Source of the DNA: Gnetum montanum
Lineage: Eukaryota > Streptophyta > Gnetopsida > Gnetales > Gnetaceae
Reading direction: 5' to 3'
Assembly (NCBI GenBank): GCA_015680685.1
Contig: MNCI01000898.1
Location: 1 to 61,620 of the forward strand
DNA: 61,620 nucleotides
A program made the position numbers and the translations under genes. Numbering within the stretch: position 1 is the first letter of the stretch; each line of letters starts with the position of its first letter. Under the pieces are notes generated by a model. It made no database searches. It was not told where the DNA came from and worked only from the letters and a program-made list of their open reading frames with translations. Below are positions 35,225 to 46,833 of the stretch, one piece after another.

Positions 35225-35311
35225 TTAACTTAGCATTACCCACCAAGATCAAATCCATGACTTGGAGCTTTTAAATCAAGAGTCTTACCACTAGGCTAAC
35301 ACTTCATTGTT
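35225..35311 (-). repeat. tRNA-like sequence, possible SINE head
   Basis: On the minus strand reads GTTAGCCTAGTGGTAAGACTC, close to a polymerase III A box (TRGCNNAGTGG), and about 35 bases on GGATTTGATCTTG, close to a B box with C-to-T changes. The acceptor ends do not pair, so it is not a functional tRNA gene. A tRNA-derived SINE fragment is the likeliest reading, but chance or a decayed tRNA gene is possible. Confidence 0.45.
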
Positions 35312-35570
35312 TATGTTGGTAATATATCTCATGGTATATACAATTATCTAGTTTTAGTTCCATCACTCCTAAAATATTATGTTTGTTAGTATATATCTCA
35401 TGGTATATACAATTATATAGTTTCAATTCCAACACTCCTAAAATATTGTGTTAGTTGAAAATTCAATTACAACAGAACAAATTCAAAAAAATTTCAACTA
35501 ATTATTTAAAAATTATTATGTTAGTTGGTATATATCTCATGGTATATACAATTATATAGTTTTGGCTAAA
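35312..35570. repeat. three-copy direct repeat (ATATCTCATGGTATATACAA)
   Basis: ATATCTCATGGTATATACAA followed by TTAT(A/C)TAGTTT occurs three times (about 35323, 35392 and 35530), with an intervening (C/T)ACTCCTAAAATATT(A/G)TGTT phrase in the first two units. Confidence 0.85.
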
Positions 35571-36166
35571 ACCTTTATTTACAATATGAAATCTATGTCA
35601 TTATTCTCTTAAAAGTTCATTTAAATATCCATTGTATTGAGTGAGATATCAACTTTGCAAGCTCTACTATCTGTTTTTGTCCAAAATCAAGAGAGCAAAA
35701 GTGACTCTATGTAATTTGTATATAACTCTTTCATTTTTTAGAATTTTTGAATGATATTTATTGGGTTTGAAAGCCAATAGATTTGGCTATTTCCAAGTAA
35801 ACAATTAGCCAAAAATATTTTCTGGTGATAGAATTATAGACTAATGCATTTGCACAACCAAATTTGGTGCATTTCCAAGTAGTCCCAAAAGAGTAGTCTT
35901 CAAATCATAATTTCTATTGCTTTTTTGTGTTTATTTATTTGATGTTGTAGGAAATATTTATAGGATTATAGAAATACATATATTAAAGGCTAAGTCCCAA
36001 TATTATATGAGATATAAGCATTTTGTCTTTGGTTGTTCAAGCTCCTAATTCATAATTCAAGAAGATTCATTTAGGAGTCCTTTCATCATATTTTTTAAGA
36101 TTGGTACATGAGTATATAAACTACACATATTCCAAATCCTTGAGAGCTTTCTTAATAGGCAAAAAT
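35571..36166. other. AT-rich DNA, probably containing the 5' LTR of the copia element
   Basis: The PBS at 36167 implies that an LTR should end near 36160. No matching 3' LTR was found after 40250, so the LTR limits cannot be set. Confidence 0.4.
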
Positions 36167-36179
36167 TGGTATTAGAGCC
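36167..36179 (+). other. primer-binding site, initiator tRNA-Met type
   Basis: TGGTATTAGAGCC differs by one C-to-T change from TGGTATCAGAGCC, the usual plant copia PBS complementary to initiator tRNA-Met. Confidence 0.85.
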
Positions 36180-36215
36180 TAAGGTTAAATACTTTTAGGA
36201 GCTTTAAGAGGGTAA

Positions 36216-37080
36216 GATGATCAAGGAGATTTCCAAGTGCTCCATCATCTTTGATGGTAAAAAAGCTTCACCTATTTGAGTCACTCAATGAAAAGCTTAT
36301 TTAAGCTTTTTTGTTGGAATGAGGTAGTTAAAAATGGCTTCAAGGAAGATATAAGAAAAATTTATGAAGAAAGCAAAAAGAAGAATTCACTAGCTAAGAT
36401 GATCTTGGTTGGCTCCTTGCCTAAACACATAGGGGCCAAGATCATTACCAAGGGTAAAGCAAAGGAGCATTGGGATGCTCTTTCTAAGGAGTATGATGGT
36501 ACTAAAGAAGTTATGTAAATAAATCATCTCAAACATAGAAATGAATTTGAAAACCTTCATATGTTTAGAGGTGAGTCTTTGAATGCTTTCCTTGATAGGC
36601 TACAAATAATATTTAGAAATTTGGATGCTTTTAGAGTTGATATATGTGAGGAAAAAAGGGTTTAAAAGGTTGTACAAATCCTTTATAATATTCCAAAATA
36701 TAAGATTATTATTATTTCCTTGATGCATACTAAAAGTATTAAAAATATGACAATTAATGAGCTTGCAACCTCCTTGAAAGCTTTAGAAGAACTTGAGTAC
36801 AAAGAGAAGTCCTCTAGCCAAGCCTTCTATAGTAATTAATCAAGAGGAGCCAAAGGTAGAGGGGGCAAAGGAAGAAGAGGAGGCTCATCTCAGCCTCAAG
36901 AACAAGCTCCAAGCCAAGCTTCATCTATAAATTAGTAGTAAGCACCATCTCACAAGAATGAGGAAGAGGAAGCAAAAGGGCAGGAGGAAAAGTCAAAGGA
37001 AGAGGCAATCAAGGGCCAAGAAGATCTTGCTCTTATTACAAGAAGAAAGAACACACAGAGGAGTGTTGTTGGAACAATTT
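36216..37080 (+). pseudogene. copia gag with CCHC zinc knuckle
   Basis: An 80-codon open stretch (36276-36518) reads like the copia gag UBN2-type region: AKMILVGSLPKHIGAKIITK, then a KAKEHWDALSKEYDG block; the in-phase continuation has NEFENLHMFRGESLNAFLDRL. A Gly/Arg/Lys-rich part follows, and near 37028-37068, in another frame, CSYYKKKEHTEECC is a nucleic-acid-binding knuckle in which the second Cys of C-x2-C-x4-H-x4-C is now Tyr. Gag would form the particle. Several stops and at least one frameshift. Confidence 0.82.
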
Positions 37081-37189
37081 GCATTTTTAACATCTTTCTT
37101 TAAAGGATGATCCATACACCTCAAGGAAACAAGAATCTGCCTTATCTTTAGTCCCTACTACTTCCAATGACAAAGGTAAGAACCATGAA

Positions 37190-37480
37190 TAAGGTATGAG
37201 TTATTCAGCTTTGATATTCTCAAGAGATTTCAAAGCTTCTTCTTGGATCCTAGATAGTGGTTCTCCAATCACATGACATCCAATTATCTAGGTTAGTGTA
37301 TCTAAGAAAAGGAAAATTTTGGTAACATTAGAATAGAAGATGGAAGCTTTGTGTAGATAGAAGATGTTGAAGATTGCAAACTTAAGCTATAAGAGGATCA
37401 TAAAATCAAAGTAAGTGATGTTTTCTATCTTCCCCTACTTTCTACATTGTTGATCTCCATTGGATAAATGATTTCTAGGG
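37190..37480 (+). pseudogene. copia protease remnant
   Basis: SSWILDSGSPIT at about 37238-37275 keeps the catalytic Asp-Ser-Gly of a copia-type aspartic protease. The following part is broken by stops. Confidence 0.75.
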
Positions 37481-38560
37481 ATGTCATAGTATTGTTTAAT
37501 GAGAAAGGTTATACCTTGAGCTACCAAAATGGCATAATTGCAACCATTCGTAGACTAGAAAATCAAATTTATGCTTTATCCTCTCTATACAATTATCAAG
37601 AAGTTTCTGCATGTATTAGGTTTGATTATCCTTCCATACTTTTGAAAAGACTATGAAATAAAAGGCTTGACCATGCTAATTACCTTTCTATTAAGGACAT
37701 GATCAAATCTCAAGCTGCCATTAGGGTAAAATGTTTTCAAATTCCAAATGAAGTGGATGAAGGTTGTGTCTTTGGTACAAAAAAATCCTTGTCATACAAT
37801 GTGCACATGGGAAGGAAGGAGAACCCATTAGAGCTCCTTTACATGGATCTTGTGGAACTAAAGCAAAATACAAGCCATCAATGATGCTGAGTATTTCTTC
37901 ACAATTGTTGAGGATGCCACAAGATATACTTGGTGTTATTTGCTACATTGCAAAGATAAGACCTTACCTCGTTTTAAATATTTTAAAAACCTTGTTGAAA
38001 ATCAATTGAATGTAAACATTTAGGCTACTAGTAGTGATAAGGAAGGAGAGTTTGTTGATGATGAGTTTGATGAATTTTGTAATTTAAATGAAATTAAAAA
38101 GAAAACCACCACTGCATTTTCTCCTTAATCTAATGATGTGGCAAAAATAAGGAAGACATCTTACAAGACATGACAAGATGCATGCTCAAGCAAGTTCAAC
38201 TTCCTAACATCTTTTGGGGTGAAGCTATTTACATAGCCTCTTATCTTCTCAACCACTTGTGTTCATCACCAAATAAAGGTATCAATCCTTATCAAGTGAT
38301 GTATGGTAAGGCACCAAATTTTTCTCACTTAAAAGTCTTTGGTTGTATCTGTTGGATTCACATTCCTAGTTCTCAAAGAAGAAAGCTTGATGATAGGACC
38401 ATAAAATATATATTTTTAGGATATGATCAAAGATATTCTTCTTACAAATGTTTTGATCCCATTGATATGAATTTTATTTCCTCTTACAATGTAAAATTTG
38501 ATGAGAATTTGTATGGCTTGTCCTATTTTAAGAAGAGAATTGGAGGTGCAAGAGAAGGTC
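37481..38560 (+). pseudogene. copia integrase, degenerate
   Basis: The pre-integrase region contains RLDHANYLSIKDMIKS (about 37660-37710). The core has LLYMDLVELKQ (37840-37865) and YFFTIVEDATRYTWCYLL in the next frame (37890-37945), then SSDKEGEFVDDEF (38030-38065). The better preserved C-terminal half, 38170-38540, reads LPNIFWGEAIYIASYLLNHL, VMYGKAPNFSHLKVFGC and KYIFLGYDQ, all standard copia integrase blocks. Frames shift near 37870-37890. Confidence 0.87.
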
Positions 38561-38689
38561 TCTACTACAAATTTGACAAACAAACATTGGAGGTGCTTGC
38601 AAGGATTGAGAGGATGCATCCATCTACTCAAATCCTTGATCATAACATTAAAAGAATATTTACAAGAAGCATGATTAGGTCTCATGTTG

Positions 38690-39420
38690 CATACAAAACC
38701 CTTATTCATAAGCCAAAGAATGTTGAAGAGGCTCTACATTCAAAGTGGAGGCAAGCCATGATGGAAGAAATGCAATCCATTAAGAGGAACCAAACATGAA
38801 CTCTTGTGGATAGATCCAAGGTAAAGATATTATTGGTACTAAATGGCTTTATAAAATCATATTTAATGTAGATGAATCTATAAAAAAGCTTAAAATAGGA
38901 CACCTAGCACGTGCTTTTAAGCAAGCAAAAGGTGTAGTCTATGAAGAAATCTTTGCACTAATGGCTAGGTTTGAGACCATCAAACTTTTGGTTTCAATTG
39001 TAGCTAATGAAGGCTTCAAACTGTAGTAAATGTATGTTAACTAAACCTTATTTAATGGCTATCTTGAGGAGGAGATCTACATCAAACAACCACCAAGGTT
39101 CATCAAGTAAGATGAAGAGAAGAAGGTATGCAGGCTCCAAAAGGCTTTGTATGGCTTGAAACAAACTCGAAGAGCTTAGTTCGAGAGAATTAATGATTAC
39201 TTGCTAAGTAGGGACTATAAATCATCCTTTTCTAAGCCAAATTTGTATCATAATAATTTTGGCTTAATTGTTTTCATTATTTTTTATATGGATGATAATG
39301 TCGTTCTAGCTTCTTATGAGAAGCTTGTTATAGAATTTAAAAAATCCATGCTAATTGATTTTGAGAAAAAAGAACTTAGGACATATGAATTACTTCTTAG
39401 ATATCCAAGTGAACCAACTT
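38690..39420 (+). pseudogene. copia reverse transcriptase, degenerate
   Basis: KWRQAMMEEMQSIKRNQT (38740-38800) is the typical copia RT start. VYEEIFALMARFETIKLLVS (38938-39000) and a RLQKALYGLKQT block (39127-39170) follow, and the catalytic box is YMDDNV at 39283-39300 with both Asp present. Stops interrupt between these blocks. Confidence 0.88.
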
Positions 39421-40250
39421 GATAATGGGTCCATTGTTCTCCACTAATGGAAGTACATTGAAGGAACGTTACAAAGATATGACATGGAGAACTCAAAGAT
39501 TGTAAGTTCTCCTATCTCTTACAACCTTAAGCATACTAAAAATGATGAAGCCCCTCTTGTAGATGACACCTATTATAGGAGCATCATTCGCTCCTTAAGG
39601 CTTTTATGCCACACAATATTGGATATTGAATACTCCACTTGCCTCCTTAGTAGGTTCATGGTTGAACCTAGACAAAGCCACTTAACTACTTTGAATTATA
39701 TCCTTAGATATGTTATTAGCACTCAAAATCTTGGATTGCACTTTGTAAAAGGAGATGCTAAATTTTTTGCATATAGTGATGTAAATTGGGGTGGAGACTT
39801 TGAAGACCACAAATCTACAAGTGGTGTCATCATCTTTTACAACAACAACCCAATCAAGTCCAAGAATAAAACCTATGTGAGCCTTTGAAGCACTAAAGTA
39901 GAGTACATTGCCATGGGGAATTGTGTCCAACACGTCCTCTGGTTTAAGAAGATATTTAAGGATCTTAACTTTAAAATTCAGAAGATAATTTTGTTGCATT
40001 GTAACAAAACATAAGCAATTATGGTCTTCAATGAACACTCACTTCATAAGAAGTCTAAACACATTGAAATCAAGTTCCAATTTATCAAGGTGAAGGTGTA
40101 AGAGGACATCATTTTTTCCAAATATGTAAAGACTAAAGATCAACTGGTTAATCTTGTTACCAAGAAACTCCTCCCTTATAGGATGATAGCACTATTTCAT
40201 AGGATTGGCATTATAAATCTCAAACCTACAGGTTTTCTTTTTCTTTGTGA
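39421..40250 (+). pseudogene. copia RNase H, degenerate
   Basis: Open from 39484 to 39888 with DDTYYRSIIRSLRLLCHT, a YSDVNWGGDFEDHKSTSGVI block and NNNPIKSKNKTYVSL. After one stop it continues with TKVEYIAMGNCVQHVLWFKK and HSLHKKSKHIEIKFQFI (to about 40095). This is the standard end of copia pol. Confidence 0.88.
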
Positions 40251-41475
40251 ATCTTGAATAATTTTGTTCTTGTTGTTGTTATACCTGTAGTTAGGGACAC
40301 GTCTTGGTACCTTAAGGGGTGCTATAGTTTCTATGTTTTGTGTTTTTTATTTCAAATTTTGGAAAAAATATTACAAGAGAAGGAGTAAGTAGAAGAACCA
40401 TGTGAGTAAGCACATGGAATAGTTATCCAAAGTAAAAATTGTAGTAGGTGTGCTAGATGGATGAAAGCCATCCACCCATCTTAACTTAGTGGCTTCTATT
40501 ATACCCACTTTTTTGGTTCATTGGAGATTTAGACGAAGTGTGGTCTTAACATTGTTTCATGGAAGTTTGAAAATTAAAACTCCTACATACATCATTGAAA
40601 GACATATAATTAGCTTTTAAAGATCTCTAGGGATCATTTGAGTTCATAATCTAGCTTATGGACTTCATTCTTCGTGAAGTATTGGAGGCGATGTGGATTC
40701 TAAATATATATTCCTTCAACATCACAAGCCAAAACGCCCCAAAAACAACTTCATAAGACATATTTTCAACCCTTGGAGGCCTTTAGGAACTATTCAAGGT
40801 TGTACACTAGCATCTCTGCTTCAATTCCAATGACTTTGGGAAATTTTGAAAAAATGACTAAAAATTTCTCTATGACTAACACTCACACTGATACCAATGT
40901 TAACACTGAAATAATGATCTTTAGCATCTTCAAACCTCATTAGAACTATGTTGCAACATGAGCCATGGGTTTCCAAGATTTGGACAACTCATCGACTGTA
41001 GTTTAAGCACTCTAGACTTTAGAAATTGATACTTTTCAATAGGTGTTTCTTAGGACATAGAAAATCAACATTTTTTCCTAGCATCAACAAGTTAATGACT
41101 TTTCTTAGCATCTTTGAAAGTATCTCCAACATTTCTAAGTCACTTTGCACATCTAGTTTGTAACATTTCACAAGTTTACAAACTTTCTTACACTCAAAAA
41201 TCATCATTCCAACTCATTTTGGGATCAATTTAGGCATCTTGAATGTTAGAATTTTTGGCTAGGAAAATCACTAAAATTTTTTCTAACTTCCTCATTGACA
41301 TTGACATTAACACTATTGATGTCAAAGGTTGCTAAGTTGAAGTCAAAGAGCTCAAGAGGCTTATGAATGCTATGAAATGCTAATATGGAGGATGATACAA
41401 AGTTTGATAGTGTTGACACTAACACTAGCATCAATGTTAGCATCACTATTCTCAAAAATTGCAAAATTTCATTGT
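40251..41475. other. AT-rich DNA, nothing firm
   Basis: No gene or LTR was recognised. Loose repetition of AACACT/AGTGTT phrases (for example 40880-40915 and 41405-41445) is visible, without a clear unit. Confidence 0.45.
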
Positions 41476-42688
41476 TGATGCATAAATTTTGGTCACACCA
41501 ACACTGGGAAAGAAAACTCTTTTTAGGAGACTATTGCCTAGGGTGCCTCCTGTATGGGTACAGAAACTCGGGAATAGTCTCGGCTGGAGAGGGCTACATG
41601 GCCTTTTGCAAATAATAAGCTAGAAATAAATATGGAATTTAAATTAAATAATTATCTTCAATACAATAAGTAATTAAAAGAACTAAATTTTCCTTGGTCC
41701 CGCTAATGTTGCTGGTCTGTGACTACCGATGGTATCCACTGCTGGGCAGGAAGGCTACGATCACCACGAGAGAGGGAGAGAGAGAGAAAAAGAGAGAGAG
41801 ACTACCCACCACAATCCACACAAGGCAGCAACTGCAGTTCTCAAAGCCTACCATCGTTTTCTGCCTTTGTGCATTGTCGCAGAGAGGAAGATCGTCCACC
41901 CACGTCTACACCATTGTGACAAGCTCCTACCGTTGTCGAGAAGACCCACAAGGATCCGATTTTGAGCCACTAGCTCCTACCTTGGACCCTCCTCAAAGAT
42001 CAACTAGAAGCTTATAAAGAAAAAAAAAAGAAAAATAGAAACTACTACTTAGTGGAGAGGAAGCTGCCCTTTCAGATTCTTAGCCAGAGCCTGTTTGGGA
42101 CTCCCTCCTCCCGATGATCCCTAGAGCCCCCCTCCAGACTTTATTTTATAGCTACTGTGACCCTCCATAATGATGGCTACGTTCTCTAATTTAAGTGCCC
42201 ACTATGTCCATAACTTCCAAAACGTCTGCCATTAATGACCGTAACCACCATTATTAATAATTGTAACCGCCATTATTAATAATTGTAACCACCACCATTA
42301 ATAATTGGTTCTGCCACCAATAATAATTGTAACCGCCACCATTAATAATTGTAACCACCGTTATTAATAATTGTAACCACCATTATTATAATTGTAACTG
42401 CCACTATTAATAATTGGTTCTGCCACCATTAATAATTGTAATTGCCACCATTAATAATTGTAACTACCATTATTAATAATTGTAACCACCACCATTAATA
42501 ATTGTAATCGCCATTACTAATAATTGGTTTTGCCACCATTAATAATTATAACCGCTATTATTAATGATTGTAACTTAATAGTTTAAATGCCCACTACTTG
42601 CATGATTTTTATTATGGTGATTAAGAGAGAGAGATAGAGACGTTGATAATCATGGCCCCATGAGAGCATGGGAGTGTTGACATCAACA
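41476..42688 (-). repeat. 3' LTR of the gag-protease element
   Basis: On the minus strand it starts TGTTGATGTC (at 42688) and ends TTTATGCATCA (at 41476), with TG...CA ends. It contains a purine-rich GAGA run (about 41768-41806) and an AT-rich minisatellite (about 42190-42575). Confidence 0.9.
42190..42575. repeat. minisatellite inside LTR, about 21-22 base unit
   Basis: Repeated units of the form ACC(A/G)CCATTATTAATAATTGTA with variants containing TTGGTTCTGCC. The same array is in the partner LTR at 48180-48557. Confidence 0.92.
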
Positions 42689-42710
42689 CTTAGCCCCCAA
42701 ACTTTTAATT
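42689..42710 (-). other. polypurine tract of the gag-protease element
   Basis: On the minus strand AAAAGTTTGGGGGCTAAG lies directly before the LTR start. Confidence 0.75.
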
Positions 42711-44290
42711 GTGTGCTAGTGCAAGGAACAAGACCACTGAAACTTTAAAATGATGCAATAGATAGGAAATCACAAATATTACAAAATAAGCAAATGGAAA
42801 ATTCAAAGGAAACTATATTAACCTAAACATGATTAAAATAACTATATAATCAAAAGAGAACTAAACATGGTCCACCCAAACCACACCATCTTATTTAATC
42901 AAACTCTAAATATATAATTTTATTATCTTAACTACATATATCTATATATAATTAAAATATAATTATGATTTCTTTCATAGTCTTCTTACAAAGTAAAAGC
43001 CAACAGCATGTGGACTACTTTGAGCACAAGACCCATACTAAACTTAATGAGGAGGACAGACTCATATTAGATTGTGGCTAGTCATAACTTTCAGATTTTT
43101 CCTTGCAACTTTTTTTTTTTTGGAAAATAGGTTCAACAAGGGAAATGGAGGTTAGGGTGAGGATAGCTTCCAGACCCCATCACACTTAAGAACTTATTAC
43201 ACTACCAATGAACATGGTCCTCATTCATTTTTTTTCTTTTTTTAAGGAAACTTTGCCCATGGTGTACTTCATTCTTAAGGTAGGAATTCCAACACGAGTC
43301 TGGCCAATTAGCTACATTACCAATGAACACGATCCTCATTCTTTTTTTTTTCTTTTTGAGAAAACTTTGTCCATGATGCAGTTCAACACTTGTGTATGTG
43401 CCTTTAATTACAATTTGATAGCATCATAGTAGGTCGCCTGGGTGGCTAAGGGTTCTCAAGTGGAAATGAACACACTTCACACCGTTGTTCATAGGGTAAC
43501 CATGGATCATGACACTTGAGGGCTAGGGCTTATGAGAGGGAAAGTGGGATTTTCCAAGGTCACCTAGTGATTATGGCCAACCATTCTCCAACATCACCTA
43601 TCCTACACTCATATGATCATGATGATTACATGATAAGTTAGCACAAATCTCATACTCTATAATCCAACATAACTATAGAAACTAAAACCTTGAAAAAGAC
43701 TAGGAAGAATCAAAGCATTATTAAAATATATAGTATAAAAGAGATTTTATGTAATAGTACTAGGAAATATTATATAAAGGATTATACTCACATTATTTTC
43801 CAAAGGTGCTTTGATGACCCAACGCCTACTAACTCAAAAGATCATAATGATTATTAAAATCATATGCAAAGCAAAAATCAAACAATATGCCAAGAAAGAA
43901 ATGATGAGAGTGCAAAGAAAATATGCAAATGCAACTATATACAAATGAAATGCATGGTGAAGAGGAAGAAAACATGCAACTAAGAATCTACTAGGTGTCC
44001 ACGTGGGGCACCTGAGTAGAAATGCTTCAAATGAAATGCATTAAAATTTCTATGTAATCTACATCCTTTCAAATCAGCAATTTTATATACATTGGGGCCA
44101 ATGATGTTTTTAATTCGAAATGGGCCTACCACATAGGAGAGAACTTATTTTGAAGATTTTCTTGGTCAAATGTTCTACCTTGTTCTGAGACTAGGTCTCC
44201 TATCTTAAAGTCTTCACCAATGTACTTCCTATCAAGATATTGTCGATGCTTAAGATTACAAAAATCAAGACCTAATCTTAACTTGCTCGT
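42711..44290 (-). other. element interior downstream of protease, no RT/IN seen
   Basis: A short minus-strand stretch just below 44290 is still codon-like (RKYIGEDFKIGDLVSEQGR, about 44240-44180). Below that the sequence is AT-rich, with a two-copy direct repeat at 43197-43400 (TACCAATGAACA(T/C)G(G/A)TCCTCATTC followed by poly-T). No polymerase motif is present. Confidence 0.65.
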
Positions 44291-45133
44291 TCATTTTCTA
44301 TCAAGTTTTTCTTTGATATAAGTTTCAATGGTAGGTCTACGTCTTGGGGGGTCATCAAATATAGCCTTTCTAGGAGCATGTTCCATGGATGTGTCATTAA
44401 ATTTTATCACACCTTGAACTATTTTAAGAGGTAGGGTCTTATTTATATCTTTATCTTCCCCTAAATGTGGTGGGCCACTTAGACGAAATCCATCATGTTG
44501 TTGATAAGGCAAGGTGTCTCCATAGATTTCTTCACCTTCTCTAGAACTTTGATAGGATTGGATGGGATCCGCATGAGAGACAGGATTTTTTGTAGTTCCA
44601 CTCACATAGTCATTTTCAACATGTTTACTATTCTCAACCTTAATAACCCCAACATAAAGATTAGCGTTTTGATCTTCCAAAGATTGATTTTTTTGATCCA
44701 AGGTTGTCACTACTTGTTTGTAAAAGAGTTCTCGAGGTATAGTCGTGTACTCAAATTTTCCTTTGATAGGGATTAATAGCTCTGAGAAATCTGACCTAAA
44801 GAAGCTCCCAAACTTGGCTCCAAAAGTCCTAGATAAGAGCATAATATAGGTAGGTGACATGTCAACTACCAGGATATCTGTGTAACATGTGAACGTAGGG
44901 TATTGTTTAAGTTGCACTTTCACTCCTTTTAATGACCATACTACAGGTATATTGGACCCATCGAGTTGAATCACCTTTTTCATTTGTGGTATCATTTGTG
45001 CTCCTAAAGTCTTACATACCTCAAGTGGCATGACACTGATATTTGCTCCAAAATCCATCAAAAAATTGTGAACATTCTTTCCTAAAATAATTAGATTTGT
45101 TAGGAAAGGAGGTTGCTCTTTCTTGCTCATCAT
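44291..45133 (-). pseudogene. retropepsin-like protease, nearly open
   Basis: A 280-codon open stretch starts about 5 codons after the stop ending gag and is in the same frame. LIILGKNVHNFLMDFGANISVMPLEV carries the active site (quoted in part as NFLMDFGANISVM), where Phe replaces the Ser or Thr of the D-S/T-G triad, as one C-to-T change could give. LLSRTFGAKFGS downstream is the usual flap-to-C-terminal region of gypsy proteases. The segment after it (SLEDQNANLYV, EHAPRKAIFDD, RRRPTIETYIKEK) is a linker leading toward the missing RT. The altered triad suggests it is inactive although almost open. Confidence 0.78.
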
Positions 45134-45148
45134 GGAATTGTTTATATT

Positions 45149-46833
45149 TTATGTTGATAATGTGTTAGGACTTTCTGTGAAGTGAACTTGTCTTTCAAGG
45201 GTTGGGGTTGTTTCTTTTCTAGTTTCAAGTGTATGAACTATCTCTTGAACTGCCTCTTTCATTTCATCAAATTGTAAAAGGTCATACATTGAGATGTTAG
45301 CTTTGGCTTTCTTCAAATCCTCAACTAGATTGTAAGTCTTAGATCCATCTTTGACTTCTTGTTGAGGTGGAGTTCTTCTAAGTATAGATGGTGGGTTGGA
45401 TTGTTGTGGAGTGTTTGTTTGGGATGACTCTTTTTTAGTATTTGTGTTACTTTGACTAGGAGCTCTTCTGTTTGGAGGAGTGTAAGGGTCATTCCTAGTT
45501 TGTTGTTGTGTGTTGTTCATGATGTCACTAAGTCTATGATAGCGAGCATTAGGTGGGTTGGGGTTGTTTACCATAACTTGCTCCAATGAGGAAACCTCTT
45601 CATTTTCTGTTTGATGAGGTACGTTAAGGACCATAATAGGAGGTTTCCCATTTTTTTGACCTTGGGTGTTGTCGCCATATAATGCTAAAAATTGGGGACA
45701 AGTCTTCTCAGAATGTTGCCTAGTGTTATGGAAGCGGCAATAACTGTCATTGATGAATGAACTAGGCTTTTCTGGTTGTATAGAGCCCTTGTTGTTGTTT
45801 TGCTTTAGTTCAACTACTTCATTGGAAAGTTTTTGAAGTGAAGTTAATATCTGGGTCATTTGATCTTGAGCTTGAGTTGTGGGTTCAACAAGATTAGGTA
45901 CCTTGTTTGGGTTTATGATGGACTGAACTAAGGCCTTTGACTGATCCTCATTCAAACTAGTGTTAGATGGTAAGAATGGAGAATATGTGGGACTTTGAAA
46001 ATAGCTATTTGTAGGTTGATTCATTTGAAGGGGAACATGAGTTTGGAACATAGTGTTGGTCATTGGAAAAGTTGGTAGAGATATAGGATTATGTTGCATA
46101 GGGTTGCTAACGCTCATCATTCTAAACTAGGTTGAATGTCGTTCATAAGGGTAATTTGTTCTAGCTCCATAGTTTTAGCCATTGCTCCCTGTATTTCTGT
46201 TATGTTTGAATCAAATTTGATGCAATAGGCAAAGAATGGGTCAACAGTAGAGAGGTAAAAGTTGAGGATGCCATCAGGTTGTGGGCGCATCTCGCTTGGC
46301 ACATAGGCTAGCTAGTGAAGGAATCTAAGATTATAATCCCTAACATTCTCCCCAGGTAGCTTTCTTAAATTGGTGAAGTTGCTAAATGTTATGGCAGGGC
46401 TGGTGAATTTGTCAAATTGAGTCAAAAACTTATTTTTAAACTTCCACCATGAGTTAATGGAGACATTATGGAGCATCAAAAACCATTGGGTTGCTTTGGT
46501 TTTGAAACTTGTCACAAATACCCTACATGCCACATCGTTTTCGACAATGTTGTGGATGCCTAGTAAAGTTTCAAAACATTGTATATGTTGACGGGCATCA
46601 CTTGAAGGGTTTGTGGGTTCGTAGAACAAATTTATGTTCTGAAGTGACTTTGGGATGTCGTGGTAGTTAGTAAAGTTAAAGGGGTTACTAACCAAGGGAG
46701 CTGGGGGTTGATTGGCTACCATCCTAGTCCGGGCTCTCCTAGGAATAAAACTTGGAAAACGTGAAGCTCTTTGTTTCATTAATGTAAAGTGATGTGTAGT
46801 TGGTTGACTAGGGGTAGAGGAAAGTTCACTCAT
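45149..46833 (-). pseudogene. gag of the gag-protease element
   Basis: Starts at 46833 (MSELSSTPSQPTTHH). The capsid region has HIQCFETLLGIHNIVENDVACRVF, quoted in part as FETLLGIHNIVENDVA, then KATQWFLML, WWKFKNKFLTQF and NLRKLPGENVRDYNLRF, the typical plant gypsy gag fold. One in-frame stop occurs near 46311. The same frame runs on to 46117, where it ends while a shifted frame (46120-45149) carries the rest. That part contains QSPTYSPFLP, a Gln-rich region, and a C-x-H pair within YCRFHNTRQHSEKTC that resembles a zinc-knuckle-like element (CRFHxxxxHSxKTC). It closes with YNLVEDLKKAKANISMYDLL, shared with the remnant at 8615. Only about two lesions separate it from an open gene. Confidence 0.85.

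Larger units (their letters stand above)
36167..40250 (+). mobile_element. Ty1/copia retrotransposon, degenerate
   Basis: A PBS with TGGTATTAGAGCC is followed in order by gag, a zinc knuckle, protease, integrase, RT and RNase H. Integrase before RT is the copia order, opposite to the gypsy elements around it. There are many stops. No 3' LTR or flanking duplication was found, so the outer limits are unknown. Confidence 0.87.

Noticed and set aside
36216-40250. Complete copia element with two LTRs
   Set aside because: Comparison of 35570-36160 with 40250-41000 shows no direct repeat, so the LTR pair could not be supported.
41694-42017. 107-codon frame with a related frame at 47669-47956
   Set aside because: The peptide is shared only because both lie in the two LTRs of one element, and a GAGA simple repeat makes up part of it. 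No coding evidence.
42190-42575. Possible CRISPR-like or satellite array
   Set aside because: Repeats are contiguous without unique spacers and lie within an LTR of a plant element; it is a minisatellite.
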